Positions 11,086-22,094 of a stretch of 64,000 bases of DNA are shown piece by piece. Where the stretch lies: the NCBI GenBank assembly GCA_963971405.1, contig OZ020485.1, positions 12,648,001-12,712,000 of the forward strand. Reading direction: 5' to 3'. Under the pieces are notes generated by a model that saw only the letters and a program-made list of their open reading frames with translations, did no database searches and was not told the DNA's origin. Numbering within the stretch: position 1 is the stretch's first letter; every line of letters starts with the position of its first letter. This DNA is from Psococerastis gibbosa. Its lineage: Eukaryota; Arthropoda; Insecta; Psocodea; Psocidae. A program made the translations under genes and the position numbers.

Positions 11086-11110
11086 GTTGAGAACAGAAAC
11101 TATTATTAAA

Positions 11111-11898
11111 ATGTCGTTGGCATCCACACGAGATCGCCGACATAATGCTGGAAACAAATTAGCCAAAGTTCTCAACGAAGAAGAGGAAGATGAATTTTAC
11201 AAAACCACTTATGGAGGCTTTAGCGATCAAGGCACCGACGACGAATATAAGGAGGAAAAAGAAGTTGAAGATGTCATAGATTCAGATTTTAGTATTGATG
11301 AAGACGACGAAGTAATCTCCGACCACGAGGAAAGTGAGAAAACACGCAGAAAGGCGGGGTTGAGCACGAAAGCTTACAAAGAACCCAAACCTAGCGTTGC
11401 CAAGAAGACACCAAAAAAGAAATTGCTTGCCACTCGCAAAATGGGACGATCAGAAAAGCTTGAGAGAAAATCTATAAGACGATCTACTGCAGCTAAAAGT
11501 GCAGCCACCCGAGAGCGAGTGAAAAGTAGAATTGAAACTGAGATCAAACGCAAAATGAAACGAGTGCCTCGTCCGACGATGAAAATTTCCCAAGAGCAAT
11601 ATCTACAAGAAGCTATAACTACGGAGGCAGGAAATTTGGAGTCTCTGGCAAACTTTCGGAAATTAGAGATGGAGAAGAGGAAATTGACAATAGTTCGAAA
11701 GAAACCAAGAGGGCCCGTGATCAGGCATCATTCCATGACTATGCCGATTATAAATCCTGGAAACAAAGATGGCGGAGGTGATAATGTTGAAGAATTGTGC
11801 GAAAGAACTTTTATTACTTTTGAGGACGCTAATCAGTTTAGGAAAACGTTCATGAGTAAACGGCCCGCAACTCGTCCTCTTTATTGTCCTATTACCAG
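11111..11898 (+). CDS. VPS72: VPS72/YL1, coding exon 1
   Basis: Encodes residues 1-262 of a 328-residue YL1 protein, the H2A.Z-H2B-binding subunit of the nuclear SRCAP/SWR1 and TIP60 complexes. The start MSLASTRDRRHNAGNKL with the acidic EEEEDEFYKTTYGGF segment (about 23-37) matches the conserved YL1 N-terminus that grips H2A.Z. An acidic stretch follows (about 48-75), then TKAYKEP (86-92), a long basic region (about 93-165), and the conserved RTFITF motif (232-237). The start is chosen by family match: the frame is open further 5', but that part is intron ending in TTCAG at 11085, so the exon begins at 11086 with 25 nt of 5' UTR. The exon ends ATTACCAG followed by GTTAGC, splitting a codon after two bases. 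The first-exon sequence shows no frameshift or stop. Confidence 0.95.
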
Positions 11899-13021
11899 GT
11901 TAGCGTTAAAGTATTTCCTTAGGTGCCCATTCCATTGACCGGCTAGGGCTATTTCCAACAACGGTGACGTGGTAGCAGGCATTCAAGACTTAGGTGGCGT
12001 TTCCACCGACCTCGCATTGCAGAATTGACGGGAATGTTTATTTTCCTCTATACCATAATTAAAATTGATCAATGATCATACAGTAAAATTACAAACAAAC
12101 TAAAATTAAAAAATGGCGTCATGGGATATGTTAAGTACAAACACTAATAGATTTCTATAAAAAGAAAAATTCTAATTTCCGTCAATGTCATTTGCATTCT
12201 GCAATGTGAGAACGGTGGAAACGCAACCTAAGTCTTGAATGTCTGCTACCACGTCACTGTTTTTGGAAATAGCCCTAGCCGGTCAATGGAATGGGCGCCT
12301 TACTTATTACTCATTTATTTGCTTTAATATATTTCCGTGTATTGCGTGCACTAAACTACACATAAATGGTGTATCTACGCTTTACTTAAAACCCCAGGAA
12401 TACGTCAAACGTACTATACAATACAATACAAATATTGGAGTCCCTGACCAGCCAGATCGTGTCACAATTGCAAGTAAAAATATAATAAATTGTAAATAAA
12501 CACCCGAGAGTGTTTTGTACGAAAAAAGGAGGGGACACTTAAATGAATATGTAAATATTTTTATTTTAACCTAATGGGGTTCATTTGTGGCGTCATTTTG
12601 TAGATGACAGCCACCAGTTGCAATGATATCAAAGCGTTGATTTTTCCGTAAGCCTCAATACTATTTTAAAATGATTTTTAATTACGTAGGCCTATTATTT
12701 TAAAGTGATATTTTTCTATAAATCATGGAGAATATATATATTAAATTATATGCAGCGAAATAAGGTCCAGGCATAGTAAAAATATTATAAAAAATATGAA
12801 AAGAATTAATTAGATGCTAAGAGCTTAGTTTTCGCATGGAAACGGCGGCCATTTTGAATAATATGGATATCGGTTTGTCGTCAGCGAACCTAGTGACCAA
12901 AACTGTCCCTACAGAACCTCATTCTGTAAAGCGTCAGATATTCAAATACCTGAAGTTCCCGCAGCCCCCGTTAGATGGGGCAATCATCCTGAAATCTAAA
13001 TGTGGATCATTTTTGTTTCAG
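11899..13021 (+). other. VPS72 intron with inserted MITE
   Basis: GT at 11899 and TTTGTTTCAG ending at 13021 give a 1,123-bp phase-2 intron. It holds MITE family M copy A at 11922-12299, starting only 23 bp into the intron. The rest is AT-rich with no other feature. Confidence 0.9.
11922..12299. mobile_element. long-TIR MITE family M, copy A
   Basis: A 378-bp element with ends GGTGCCCATTCCATTGACC and GGTCAATGGAATGGGCGCC. Inverted repeats run about 100 bp in from each end (landmarks GGCTAGGGCTATTTCCAA and GTGACGTGGTAGCAG). It is flanked by TTA at 11919-11921 and 12300-12302. A 3-bp TWA duplication is typical of PIF/Harbinger transposition. There is no open frame. Confidence 0.9.
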
Positions 13022-13220
13022 AGGAAAAGCGCAGTACAAAGATCCTATGACGGGACTTCCCTTCTATAACCATCAAGTATTCTATATCCTTCGGCAGTCG
13101 TACGACCGAATATTGGAGGCTAAAGGCCACAACCATCCCCAAGCCACCAAATGTCTCGAATACTTAAAAATGCTCCAAGCCAAACATCAAATCGCAGTGG
13201 AAACAGCAGACTCAATATGA
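13022..13220 (+). CDS. VPS72: VPS72/YL1, coding exon 2 (C-terminal)
   Basis: Completes the YL1 protein (residues 263-328). The join after TTTGTTTCAG restores the frame: the last two bases of exon 1 plus A make Arg, giving CPIT-R-GKAQYKDPMTGLPFY across the junction. This is the conserved YL1_C domain (about 257-292: LYCPIT, YKDP.TGLPFYN, F.ILR.SY), found in YL1 and INO80-type subunits. A Gln/Lys-rich tail follows and the stop is TGA at 13218-13220. The total of 328 residues is slightly shorter than the vertebrate protein. The only introns seen are this one and one in the 5' UTR. Confidence 0.95.
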
Positions 13221-13283
13221 AAAGTATTATAGGTTCGTAGTTTGGTTTCTAATATGTGTTTAAACGTAAACCGAGTTTTAAAA

Positions 13284-13392
13284 CATAATTACAAAAGCTT
13301 TCACGGCCGGAGTTACGTGATGAATCAGTAGAATCCGGGATGATAGACCGTGCTCGTTCTGAAAGCTTTCAGCTATCATCCCAGATTCTACA
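13284..13392 (-). mobile_element. hairpin element P, copy 1, with 11-bp duplication
   Basis: The left boundary word GAGTTTTAAAA (13273-13283) recurs exactly at 13393-13403. The body is a hairpin (AATCAGTAGAATCCGGGATG and its inverse) with a tail that reads, on the minus strand, CCGGCCGTGAAAGC...GTAAT. The same body and tail occur at 32477-32627 and 57293-57439. Confidence 0.85.
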
Positions 13393-13539
13393 GAGTTTTA
13401 AAAGTTGTGGTGTTGGGAACCAACATTGGGAAAATAATGCATTTAAATAAAAATACTTCAAATGATTAAGACTAGTTGAATAATGTAATGCCTGGTTTCC
13501 AGTTGACTTCATACAGAGCATAGCAAGGTTCCAACTTTC

Positions 13540-13545
13540 AATAAA
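13540..13545 (+). terminator. candidate VPS72 polyadenylation signal
   Basis: AATAAA lies 320 bp after the VPS72 stop codon. A second AATAAA is near 13445. Which one is used cannot be told from sequence. The hairpin element P lies between the stop codon and both signals, so it would be part of the 3' UTR. Confidence 0.4.
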
Positions 13546-13993
13546 GATGTAATGTGATTGTGACGTAAGGTTTATATAGTTACCATTGACATTGGTTACC
13601 ACTGGATCACCCCAAAATAGGTTGGTTTACAGTTTTGCTTTCCTACAGTACGTAGTATAATGAAAGCTTTGTGATAATCGAAACTTTCGATTTCGGGATT
13701 TCAGTGGTTTAACACGTTTTGAGGTACCAAGAACCGAAAAAAGTGGTTTTTACTAAATGTCTGTCGGTTGGTCTGTTTGTCGGTCTGTCTGTTCGATTTG
13801 TGGGCAAACTACTCGGTGGATTTGAATGAAATTAGGCATGTAGGTTAACAAAAAGCATGCCTCGGGGCCATTATTTTTTATTTTGGGCTAACTCACTTTG
13901 GGGGGTTTCACCCTCAGAAAACTAAAAAAAACTGCTAATGAAATTATTTCAAAAAAACGGCTCCAGCGATTTTCTCTAAATTCACATATTGTA

Positions 13994-15705
13994 CTGTTGG
14001 CCCAGAAAAGTTTGCAAATACACAATAGAATATCCCGTAATACCTTCCCAAGTCCCGCATCTCCATGTAAATTCCCTATGCTGCATTTTCAAATCAGATA
14101 GAACTCCTTTGCATGTGTTTGTATACACTAAACTTATGGGGGTTCCATTCCAAATTTACAAATTTAATGCATTAAGGTCACAAGTGGACATTGCTTATTT
14201 TTTTAGCTAAAATTGTCGATTTGTTGCACTTTTTAAGAATTCACCACTCCAAAGTCAAACTTAAAATTAAAATTTTCTGAATGTTAGTTAATTGTCTTCA
14301 ACTACTGTAGCACCGTTAGTGGAACGGTCTTAGGGTCATCATAGAACAAAATCAAAGTAATAATTATTGTTATAAATATTATTAGTGCGTTTCTTGAATT
14401 TGAGAAATTTATAAAATTTTCTTATTACTATACTGTATTATAAAATGGATCAATTTGAAAGTAGACAGTTAATTTCGAAGTTAATGGCATTCAGACCACA
14501 GAAAAGAGTGGTAAGTCTTACCAAAGGAAGCAGGCCTAGTAAGAGGAAGATGGAAGGCTAAAGCAGTGAAACTGAAGCAACATTTCCGCATAAACCGTTT
14601 GGTAAGGCAAGCAAATTCACTAGCAGACATAAATTATGATCTTAAACCTTTGCGAACTATTTAAGGAAGTTGAAAGTTATATCAGTGATTTATTGTCAGA
14701 TATGCGTCAATTCTGATATAACAGAGTCTAGGAGTCCGTCGAGGTATAAAATCAACAAAAATATAAAGGAAAAAAGACGTCAATAATACTACGCGATCTC
14801 GACGAATGTGATGAAACTTAATTATGTATATGCATCCTAGAATGATTGCTGACTGTTAAGCTTGGACACCCTGCAACAAGAAATATTAGAGTTTGATGGT
14901 CGTTACCAAATGCCCAAGGAGAGCCTCCGCGTATTTATCACTAGGCGTCTTTATTCAAGTAAATTAACAATCTGTGTTCTGTAGTTACCATACATGAAAA
15001 GTAGTTCCGAGAGAAATTAATTTCAATTTGCTAGTATTAGTATTTTGGTCTGATAGATACAATATTTCTAAAGACTTCTCCATAATATAAAGAAATCAAT
15101 TTAATCAATTAGTACTCGCATCAGAATTTCACTGGGAAAATGTTTTTCTGAAGAAAAGCGCATTGTATACCTTGACGAGACCCTTATTGGTGTGATACAC
15201 AGAAACGCTTTTCTGTGGCCTGAACGCTCTTAAGCTAACTTTCTATTTTGAAGTTGATCCATTTTATAACACAGTATGGTGAGAAGAAAATTTTATAAAT
15301 TTCTCAAATTCAAGAAACGCACTAATAATATTTATAACAATAAATATTGCTTTGATTTTTTTTCTATGATGACCCTAAAACCGTTCCACTAACGTTGCTA
15401 CAGTAGTTGAAGACAATTAACTAACATTCAGAAAATTTTAATTTTAATTTTGACATTGGAGTCGTGTGTTCGTAAAAAGTGCAACAGATCGACAATTTCA
15501 GCTAAAAAAATAAGCCATGTCCACTTGTGACCTTAATGCATTAAATTTGGAATGGATCCCCATAAGTTTTGTGTATACAAACACATGCAAAGGAGTTCTA
15601 TCTGATTTGAAAATGCAGCATAGGGAATTTACATGGAGAGGCGGGACTTGGGAAGGCATTACGGGATATTCTATTGTGCATTTGCAAACTTTTCTGGGCG
15701 AACAG
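13994..15705. mobile_element. Tc1/mariner-type element with about 470-bp TIRs, nested in R
   Basis: The arms (about 13994-14465 and 15240-15705) are inverted copies beginning CTGTTGGCCCAGAAAAG and ending CTTTTCTGGGCGAACAG. They are flanked by TA at 13992-13993 and 15706-15707, and other R copies show the unoccupied site. The interior carries a decayed transposase with a YLDET motif. The TA duplication and that motif point to the Tc1/mariner superfamily. It appears inactive. Confidence 0.85.
15126..15206 (+). pseudogene. transposase remnant with YLDET motif
   Basis: A short + frame reads SLGKCFSEEKRIVYLDETLI and continues GVIHRN. The KRIVYLDET core is the second catalytic Asp region of Tc1/mariner-type DDE transposases in animals. 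The surrounding interior (14480-15125) is broken by stops in all frames that I read, so the gene is dead. Confidence 0.7.
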
Positions 15706-16144
15706 TAGTCGTTATTTATGCCAACAATGTCGCTTGCCCCTTAATAGTTTGATTCTGGAGGTATTAAAAATTCTAAAAAATAATTTTTCAACGGAACCTT
15801 TCGATGCTTTCTTCAGGCTCATTTTTCCAGCTTATTAATTAAAGTAATAAAACCGAACAGGTTGCTTTCCCAAACAAAGATTTGGTTTTGAACAAAAAAT
15901 AATTTTGTGAAGAAATAATTAGATATACAGCGTAGCGTACCCGGTCACTATTACTGTTTTGTATCGTATTAGATTAGTCTGCCCATTCTTGACTATGCGA
16001 TCGTCACAACGATCAATTCAGTGCTTTGGTATAGGGAAGCTCTAAATTTAACCCTGGGACAATTATTTACCAAGGAAAAGGAAAAGTACCTAACCTAACT
16101 GATAAATAAGAAAGCATGTACGGGCCCACTCGTACCGGTTCTTT

Positions 16145-16659
16145 ATTGGTCATCTTCTACCTTCACAGGCTTCGGATAAATGTAAATTTTCGAGCTAGAA
16201 TACAGCCACTATTTTGATACGAAGTAAATATTTCTTAAGAAACTAATAAACTTAAACTACAACTTATACGTATAATTCAAAATATAATTATTTAAGGGTA
16301 GCCTGATATTATTCAATATACAGTATAAATAATTATGATTGACATTCTATTGTACTATGAGTTATAACTACCTGGCATTACCAAAATAATTTTCCAGTGG
16401 TTCTACTGGCGTTTATGAGAAAAACGGACACGCCCTTCTTTTTACTTTCTTAGTTGGAAACCCCCAGAGTCAACCACACAAGATTTCTGAGAATGACGAA
16501 AATTTACGAGTTTCTAGCTCATAGAAATCTTTCGTATTAGACTCTGGTTTTGCACCAGCCATTCACCAAGCCCATTAGCTACAATGTAAAAAAAACGTTG
16601 GCATGTCGCGCATGTTGAATAGTTCATGTGTACCGGGCCTATAAGTTGTGTAGCCACTT
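16145..16659. other. unassigned, one MITE terminus
   Basis: No gene is visible. Near 16616-16642 the words CATGTGTACCGGGCCT appear. The same terminus (GTGTGTACCGGGCCTT) recurs near 34599-34616 and 54214-54232, which suggests an undefined repeat family. Confidence 0.45.
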
Positions 16660-17022
16660 GCAACTTAGAAAAATAGCACCCCAAAATTTGTTGTTTTTAT
16701 AGGCTTTATTTTTTTTGTTAATTAACAAAGGAAGTAATTAACGATTTGGCTCATGAAAGTTGTAGAAGACAACTTCGTGCATCATATAGGAAATATTAAA
16801 TTTTTAGTACCTTAGTTCTTTCATAAAAACCAGAGGGGATTCCAATTTCGCGTAATCTGAGATTTTTAGAAAACTCCAATACAAAACCGACAAGAAAAAA
16901 TACCCAATTATATGATGCACGAAGTAGTCCTCTACAACTTTTTAATAACTTGTTGAGTTAATGAAATAAAAAAATGAAAAGTATTTAATTTTGGGGTGCC
17001 AATTTTCAACGTAGCATATCTT
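16660..17022. mobile_element. TTAA-type palindromic MITE, decayed copy 3
   Basis: Shares the arms GATTTGGCTCATGAAAGTTG and TAGAAGACAACTTCGTGCAT with the 388-bp elements at 8470 and 43119, but is clearly diverged and its ends are eroded (CACCCCAAAATTT and AATTTTGGGGTGCCAATTTT). Confidence 0.65.
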
Positions 17023-17159
17023 CTTAATGCAAGCAAATGCTTGAGTAAGCTTCGTATTGTCGGGTTAAATTTAGGAAAAACCTCTTGACCTTAATGCAAA
17101 AACAAGCCTCACAGTAACCAATTGCATTTCATGTGTTAACATATCCAGACCTTGATCAC

Positions 17160-18252
17160 CAGTTCCGGGATTGGCTATGGGGCCACCGGGGCCATGGCCC
17201 CAGGGCCCCCTACAAAAAGCCACAAAATACAAAATTTACAGTAGATATAGATTTGAATACCAAAACAAACCAATAAGGCAAGCACATCTTCCCATAATTG
17301 ACCAGTTTATGCTGTCACTGGATCGTTGAAAGTTGAGAATTAAATTTTTAGTTTTTAGATTTATTTTTAGTTTATAGTTTTAGCTATTAGCTATATTAAA
17401 AGGGGGTCCAGCACAGGCTCGTCCTATAGGGTCCCCTCTTACTGTTATTATACTTATAAAATAATTGTAAATCTTTATTTTGAAGGAAATAAAAAGATAC
17501 TTTACTGCAAATAAATCCAGTACCGTACGGTAGCATGAATATGTCTTCCTCAGTAAATTGTATAAACTTTACTGCGGTTAAAACCGCAAAACTCCACTAT
17601 TTTGGGTCTATTTTAGCATTTTTTCTAAAAAAAAATCCACCGTGGGAGCCCCCATTTTTTCCCCCATGGGTGACCCCCGGGCCCCCTCTTTGGGCTAAAT
17701 GATATAATATTATTACTTTTATGAATAGGCATTCCTTTGTAAGCTTTATCAAATCTATACATTACTGCTGTTAAAATGCTTAAAACCCCACTATTTTGCA
17801 CTTATATTTTCACATTTTCCCCCCGGGGGTGACCACCAGGCCCACCCTCTTCGGGTTAAATGCAATATTATTTCTATACATATTCTCAACCGTCGGAGTG
17901 TTAACATTACGATTTAGTCCACATATCCGCAAAATATAAGCCTGTGTTCGCACCGCAGATAAATCAGCCAATAAATTGATTGATGTGCCCATGCTATCAT
18001 ATACTCATAACGAGTAACATCATAACTTCTAAAGAATACACTAGATACAATTGAATTATCAAGAAAAATGTGTACACTAGATAGGATTACAATCGCCACA
18101 GCCACCCCGGAAAATAATCCTGGCTACTGACTTGTATGGCATCCTGATTTCTCTGTCTCCATTTTATATTAAATTGATAGGGGGTTACTCGTTTAAGGGT
18201 ATAAGATTCTTCACACCGAGAAAGGGCCCCCACAAGGCCAAACCCGGGACTG
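17160..18252. mobile_element. hAT-type non-autonomous element with perfect 8-bp duplication
   Basis: Starts CAGTTCCGGGATTGGC and ends GCCAAACCCGGGACTG, inverted to each other. It is flanked by exact TTGATCAC at 17152-17159 and 18253-18260. The 1,093-bp body contains an internal imperfect repeat (about 17560-17720 and 17760-17870, around CCACTATTTTG and GGGTGACC) but no transposase frame. A related, smaller element sits at 19470. Confidence 0.9.
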
Positions 18253-18304
18253 TTGATCACAGCTGTGAAGATCTGGAAATGTTCCATCGTTTTGTGGTAG
18301 AATG

Positions 18305-18652
18305 CAGGGACGCCGAGTTTTAAAAATTCTGGGGGGGGGCAAGAATTTGGTTCTCTGGAAAGTATTAAGAAAATGCATTGGTAAATGGTTACTTAAAATA
18401 ACTATAATGCAGACAAAAATGAAAAAATCATTCGAAAGTTGGCTATACGAACAAAATTGGCGCGAAAAAGTTTCTAAAAGTTGGTGCGGTGCAAATGCCA
18501 AATTATGTGATTTATTTTTATCTTAATGTTTGAAACAAATAAATAAACTCCACTAAGGGCTCTTTACTACTGGGGTGGGGGTGGGGGGCGCTGCCCCCTA
18601 GAAACTAGTCTGCGATGGACCGTGCCCCCCCCCCCCAAGTCGGCGTCCCTTG
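18305..18652. mobile_element. probable hAT-type MITE
   Basis: The left end CAGGGACGCCGAGTTTTAAA and the right end AAGTCGGCGTCCCTTG are inverted. G and C runs lie just inside each end. No matching 8-bp duplication was found at the flanks, so confidence is moderate. The interior frame (GKWLLKITIMQTKMKKSFES) is not recognised. Confidence 0.55.
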
Positions 18653-19469
18653 CCTTTCAAAATCATCTCTTATTTTATTTATATAAAAAAAAAAAAAATT
18701 TGAACCGCCAATTCATAGAATTAAATATGGTTTGCACAGGTATTGCCAGGCTCCAGCTCCCACCTAGTCTCGATAAACTTTCAAGTTTACACGTTGACCG
18801 CAAGTCAGCATGCGTGTACCTATCAAGTTGCGCATTGTTTTGTTGCTATGTTCGATAACCCACCAGAGACTGCCAAAAACACCTGTCAGAATATCATAAA
18901 AGTGATTAAAAAGTCTGATAACAGTTTGTGAAACGGTTATTGAGTGGATACGCTACGGGGATGAATGATAGCCTGACTTATGACTACGTATAGTGAAGCA
19001 AAAACCGGACGTAGTCCGGGGACCGAAACAGCTCTCTGGGTAAGGCCCCGGCCTTGGGATTTCGCCACCCTGGGCAACAAGTCTTCCAGCTTCACCATTG
19101 AAACAAAATGTTGCGAAATGAAATTGTAAGTTTAGGACCAAAGTACAAGGTGTAAACTCTCAAGGAATACTTTAATTAACTTGGGTAAACACCGATGCCA
19201 AAAAATGTACCTCAAAGATAGATCCGGATTCAAAAACATAAAATTCATGTATTTTCCGTGGCTTTCGTTCGGCAAAATATTTGACAACCTTAGAAAAGTC
19301 AGTACTTTCTTCAAAGCCATTACAGCATCTACACTAGTCGACCATGTGGTTTCTGACAAGGATTTCATAACAGGGGTTTAATTTTTTAATTTTTTATGTA
19401 CTGTATGCGGTTTTTTTTTCATTTTGACTGGCGGCCTGTGCAAAGTCAGCCCATTTATAGGACCGGTCG
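18653..19469. other. unassigned sequence
   Basis: No exon, RNA gene or defined repeat is recognised. A 66-codon frame at 19181-19381 has no known features. Confidence 0.4.
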
Positions 19470-19727
19470 CAGTGCCGGGTTTGGCTATGGGGCCAGGAGA
19501 GTCATGGCCCCCACAAAAAGAGGCCTTCACAAAAAGTAGCAAAATACAAAATTACAATAGATTAAAGAACCAAAGCAAATAAACGTGGTGGAAGTTTGGG
19601 TCACCATTTTATCATTGATAGTGGAATATTCGTCTAAGCCCAATGGGTACATAAGACTGCTCTGCCCGAGAAAGGGACCCCACATAATTCCGGCCCACGG
19701 GCCCCCACAAGGCCAGACCCGGCACTG
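19470..19727. mobile_element. hAT-type MITE (CAGTGCCGGG ends)
   Basis: Starts CAGTGCCGGGTTTGGC and ends GCCAGACCCGGCACTG, with the body (AAAAAG...AGCAAAATACAAAATTAC) shared with the start of the larger element at 17160. The flanking 8 bp do not match clearly. Confidence 0.7.
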
Positions 19728-20210
19728 GGACAGGGCCTACTCTGAGTTGTAACTAGAGGGACCCAATGTGATAACCTCAAGTTACAAAATGGAGGTGGGC
19801 CGGGTTAGAATAAGCAGTAAGGGCTACAGGAACCCGCCCGGTTTAGTCCTTCATAAAAAACGACAATGAACAAGCTGAGACATTGTAACAGGTCGTAACA
19901 AAGTTCGTGAGTGTTGACAATCCGATTGCCGATAGGCCTTCGCATGTGGCAGTACACAAAAGCTGCAAAGTAGGCCTATTCAATTGTTGATGAACAAAAT
20001 TTCCAAGCGACATTTTGACTTGAGCACTTCAAAAAGACTACGTAATGTCAATCAGCAATCAAAGTGGCTAATTTAAAAGCAATGGTCAAGTGCAAGGCTC
20101 CTTATTGGAATGTGTAGCCTACATAAATGTATAAATAAATATCAATCAAGCACGAGGGTCAACGGCAAGAATGTGAAGAGGTGGTCCGTTATTTACGGAC
20201 TACAATGCGG
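19728..20210. other. unassigned sequence
   Basis: No gene is visible. The last part (TTATTTACGGACTACAATG) is the tail of the tandem unit that follows. Confidence 0.4.
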
Positions 20211-20800
20211 ACGGGCGCCTGGCGCCAACTAACGGGCCCCGTAGTCCAGTGGTGAAAGACGTTGTCGTTGACTATGGAAGTCAGATGTTCGAATCCCTTT
20301 GAAGTGTTTTGGTTTTTTAATCAGTTCCTTTGGTCTGATTTGGTTTGATTTTTTCACACACGTTGGAAGCAATGTCTGTAGGATGAGCGCGTTATTTATG
20401 GACAACAATAATAATAATAACAATTCTTTATTTCCAACAAATACAATTATTAGACAAAATACAATTAGGGCTCCCATGTCTTCATAGAGGCGTGCGGGAT
20501 ACACCCTACACCAGACGGGCGCCTGGCGCCAACTTACTGTCTCAATGGTCCAGTGCCTAAGGCGTTGTTGTTGACTATGGAAGTTGGATGTTCGAATCCC
20601 CTTACGGAGGTTTTATAGTCAGTACTTTTGGTCCGATTTGGATTAAATTTTTCACGCGTTGGAAGCAATATCTTTTTTATTTATTTATGGACTATAAGGA
20701 CAACGGGCGCCTGGCGCCAACTCTGTGGTCCAGTGGCCAAAGACGTTGTCGTTGACGTTGGAAGTCAGATGTTCGAAACCGCTTCAAGTATTGAGGTTTT
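20211..20800 (+). repeat. tandem array of tRNA-like units with GC palindrome
   Basis: Three head-to-tail units start near 20211, 20515 and 20702. Each begins ACGGGCGCCTGGCGCCAACT. A tRNA-like stretch follows with an A-box-like GTCCAGTGG and a B-box-like ATGTTCGAATCCC (GTTCGAAACC in unit 3). Then comes a tail with GGTCTGATTTGG, TTTTTCAC, CGTTGGAAGCAAT and TTATTTATGGAC. Unit 1 contains an extra stretch of about 110 bp (20405-20514). The promoter-like boxes suggest a tRNA-derived SINE or decayed tRNA; no unit folds as a normal tRNA by eye. Confidence 0.75.
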
Positions 20801-20862
20801 GAGTGGATTTCCAATTTTTTCGGGTCCGTACTACTTCCTAGTATTTTGCATGCTCGTTCTTA

Positions 20863-20977
20863 GGTGGGGTTTCCGCATACGTCAATCGTCAATGAGAAAT
20901 ATGGTTTTGACGTGGTATGTCTTTAATGTCTGCTAAACCTTCAATTTCACATGTCTCATTGACGATTGACGTATGTG
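20863..20977. mobile_element. small palindromic MITE, copy 1
   Basis: The arms CATACGTCAATCGTCAATGA and its inverse surround a centre with TGACGTGGTA and TGTCTTTAATGTCTGCTA. It is related to 51624-51774. The centre shares GACGTGGTAGCAGA-like words with MITE family M, so this may be a shrunken relative. Confidence 0.7.
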
Positions 20978-22094
20978 CTTTGTATGAAATGCATATATAC
21001 GAGATGACGAACTGCAGTCATTTAAGTCCAATTTTGATAAATTTTTACCTAAGTGTACATGGGGGCAATACCCAGATTAAATTCTTTAATGGACATCATC
21101 GGGCCACAATCAATTGGAAAAGGGGAACATTTTTCTAAAATCTTTGTTAATTTTACTTTGATTTCCGTTAAATTTTGCACATAAATTGCTGGGGGACTGG
21201 GACAATATCAGCCATCTGGGCTATGGTATTTAATAAACAATAGCGGGTGAGGGTTTCTCACATTTTCAGAATTATCACGCCCTTCATAACTGTAACGGCC
21301 ACACACTATATATCAAAATGTAGAGGAACATTTCTTCGAAGGCAATTAGATTACATAATACGGATAATGGGGTTGCCCGTTTGTTCGTATCTTTATTACC
21401 CGGTCTTAGGGCGTCACACGTCATCTTGTGTCGATAAACGAATGTTAAGTAGAGTTACAAAGACTTTCATGGTCAAAGTTACATGATGAGTTGCTGCAGA
21501 GCCTCCAAGATGCAATCTTAGGAGTCTAAGCAGGGTACTGATGATGTCGACCGCAGATGTTGACGAATCGTTTGGAAGTACGCTCTCAGATCGACCATCA
21601 CAGTCTATCTGTCTATTGCTTCATCAAAAATTGCGCTCCGTTTTATGATGCTTGTCAATTTCTAATGCAGGCTGCTGTATGCTTTACCACCTACATTAGG
21701 CAGTAGCCGCCCTTGTGGTTTTGGGGTGCCCCGAAGTGCTGAACTCTGGAACTCTGTAAGCGACCCCACCCCTTTGCCGTTCTACCTTGCATGTCAGAAA
21801 TAATGCATGGTTCTCCAGCCAGTCTGCAGACCTTGGCCATGGAAACCTTGACCCTTATTAGTAGTCGCAACAGGTGGCCACTAACTTGCAACTGCAAATT
21901 TTACCCTTGCCTTGTTTTTGCTGTCGTTAACGAACTGTTCTTCCCTTTTTTATAAAATTTTTGGGACAGCACAACCCATGTGCTTGACAATCAGAGGTTA
22001 GAGGTTATTTATTTAAGGACTTTTTATGGACCCAGGCCTATTTATAGCGGCCCATGCCCATATGCCAACGACCCCATGGATTTCGGACATTATT
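20978..22094. other. dispersed repeat fragments, no gene
   Basis: 21290-21350 (CGGCCACACACTATATATCA then AGAGGAACATTTCTTC) recurs near 29065-29100 and 44445-44480. 22020-22094 is the start of the GCCATTGGCAAGC family that continues below. No coding exon was recognised. Confidence 0.5.

Larger units (their letters stand above)
13636..16144 (+). mobile_element. Helitron-like repeat family R, copy 1 (interrupted)
   Basis: Begins TGCTTTCCTA with AAAGCTTTGTGATAATCGAAA soon after, and ends with a hairpin (GTACGGGCCCACTCGTAC) then CGGTTCTTT. Other copies in the window share both ends, the TGTCTGTCGGT...CTGTCTGTTCGA stretch, and GGGCTAACTCA. It has no terminal inverted repeats and no clear target duplication, and a hairpin precedes the 3' end, which is Helitron-like. 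It is split by the 1,712-bp element at 13994-15705. The class is inference; the family is seen directly. Confidence 0.65.

Noticed and set aside
11030-11110. Hydrophobic N-terminus (MPLVFTCIFVLVLL) on VPS72
   Set aside because: It is intron and 5' UTR sequence read through a splice acceptor (TTCAG at 11081-11085). YL1 is nuclear and starts MSLA.
20230-20300. Functional tRNA gene
   Set aside because: The A and B boxes are tRNA-like, but the acceptor and anticodon stems do not pair and the unit is repeated with decay.
21691-21897. Possible LINE-like minus-strand frame (VSGHLLRLLIRV)
   Set aside because: No reverse transcriptase or zinc-knuckle motif could be aligned with confidence.
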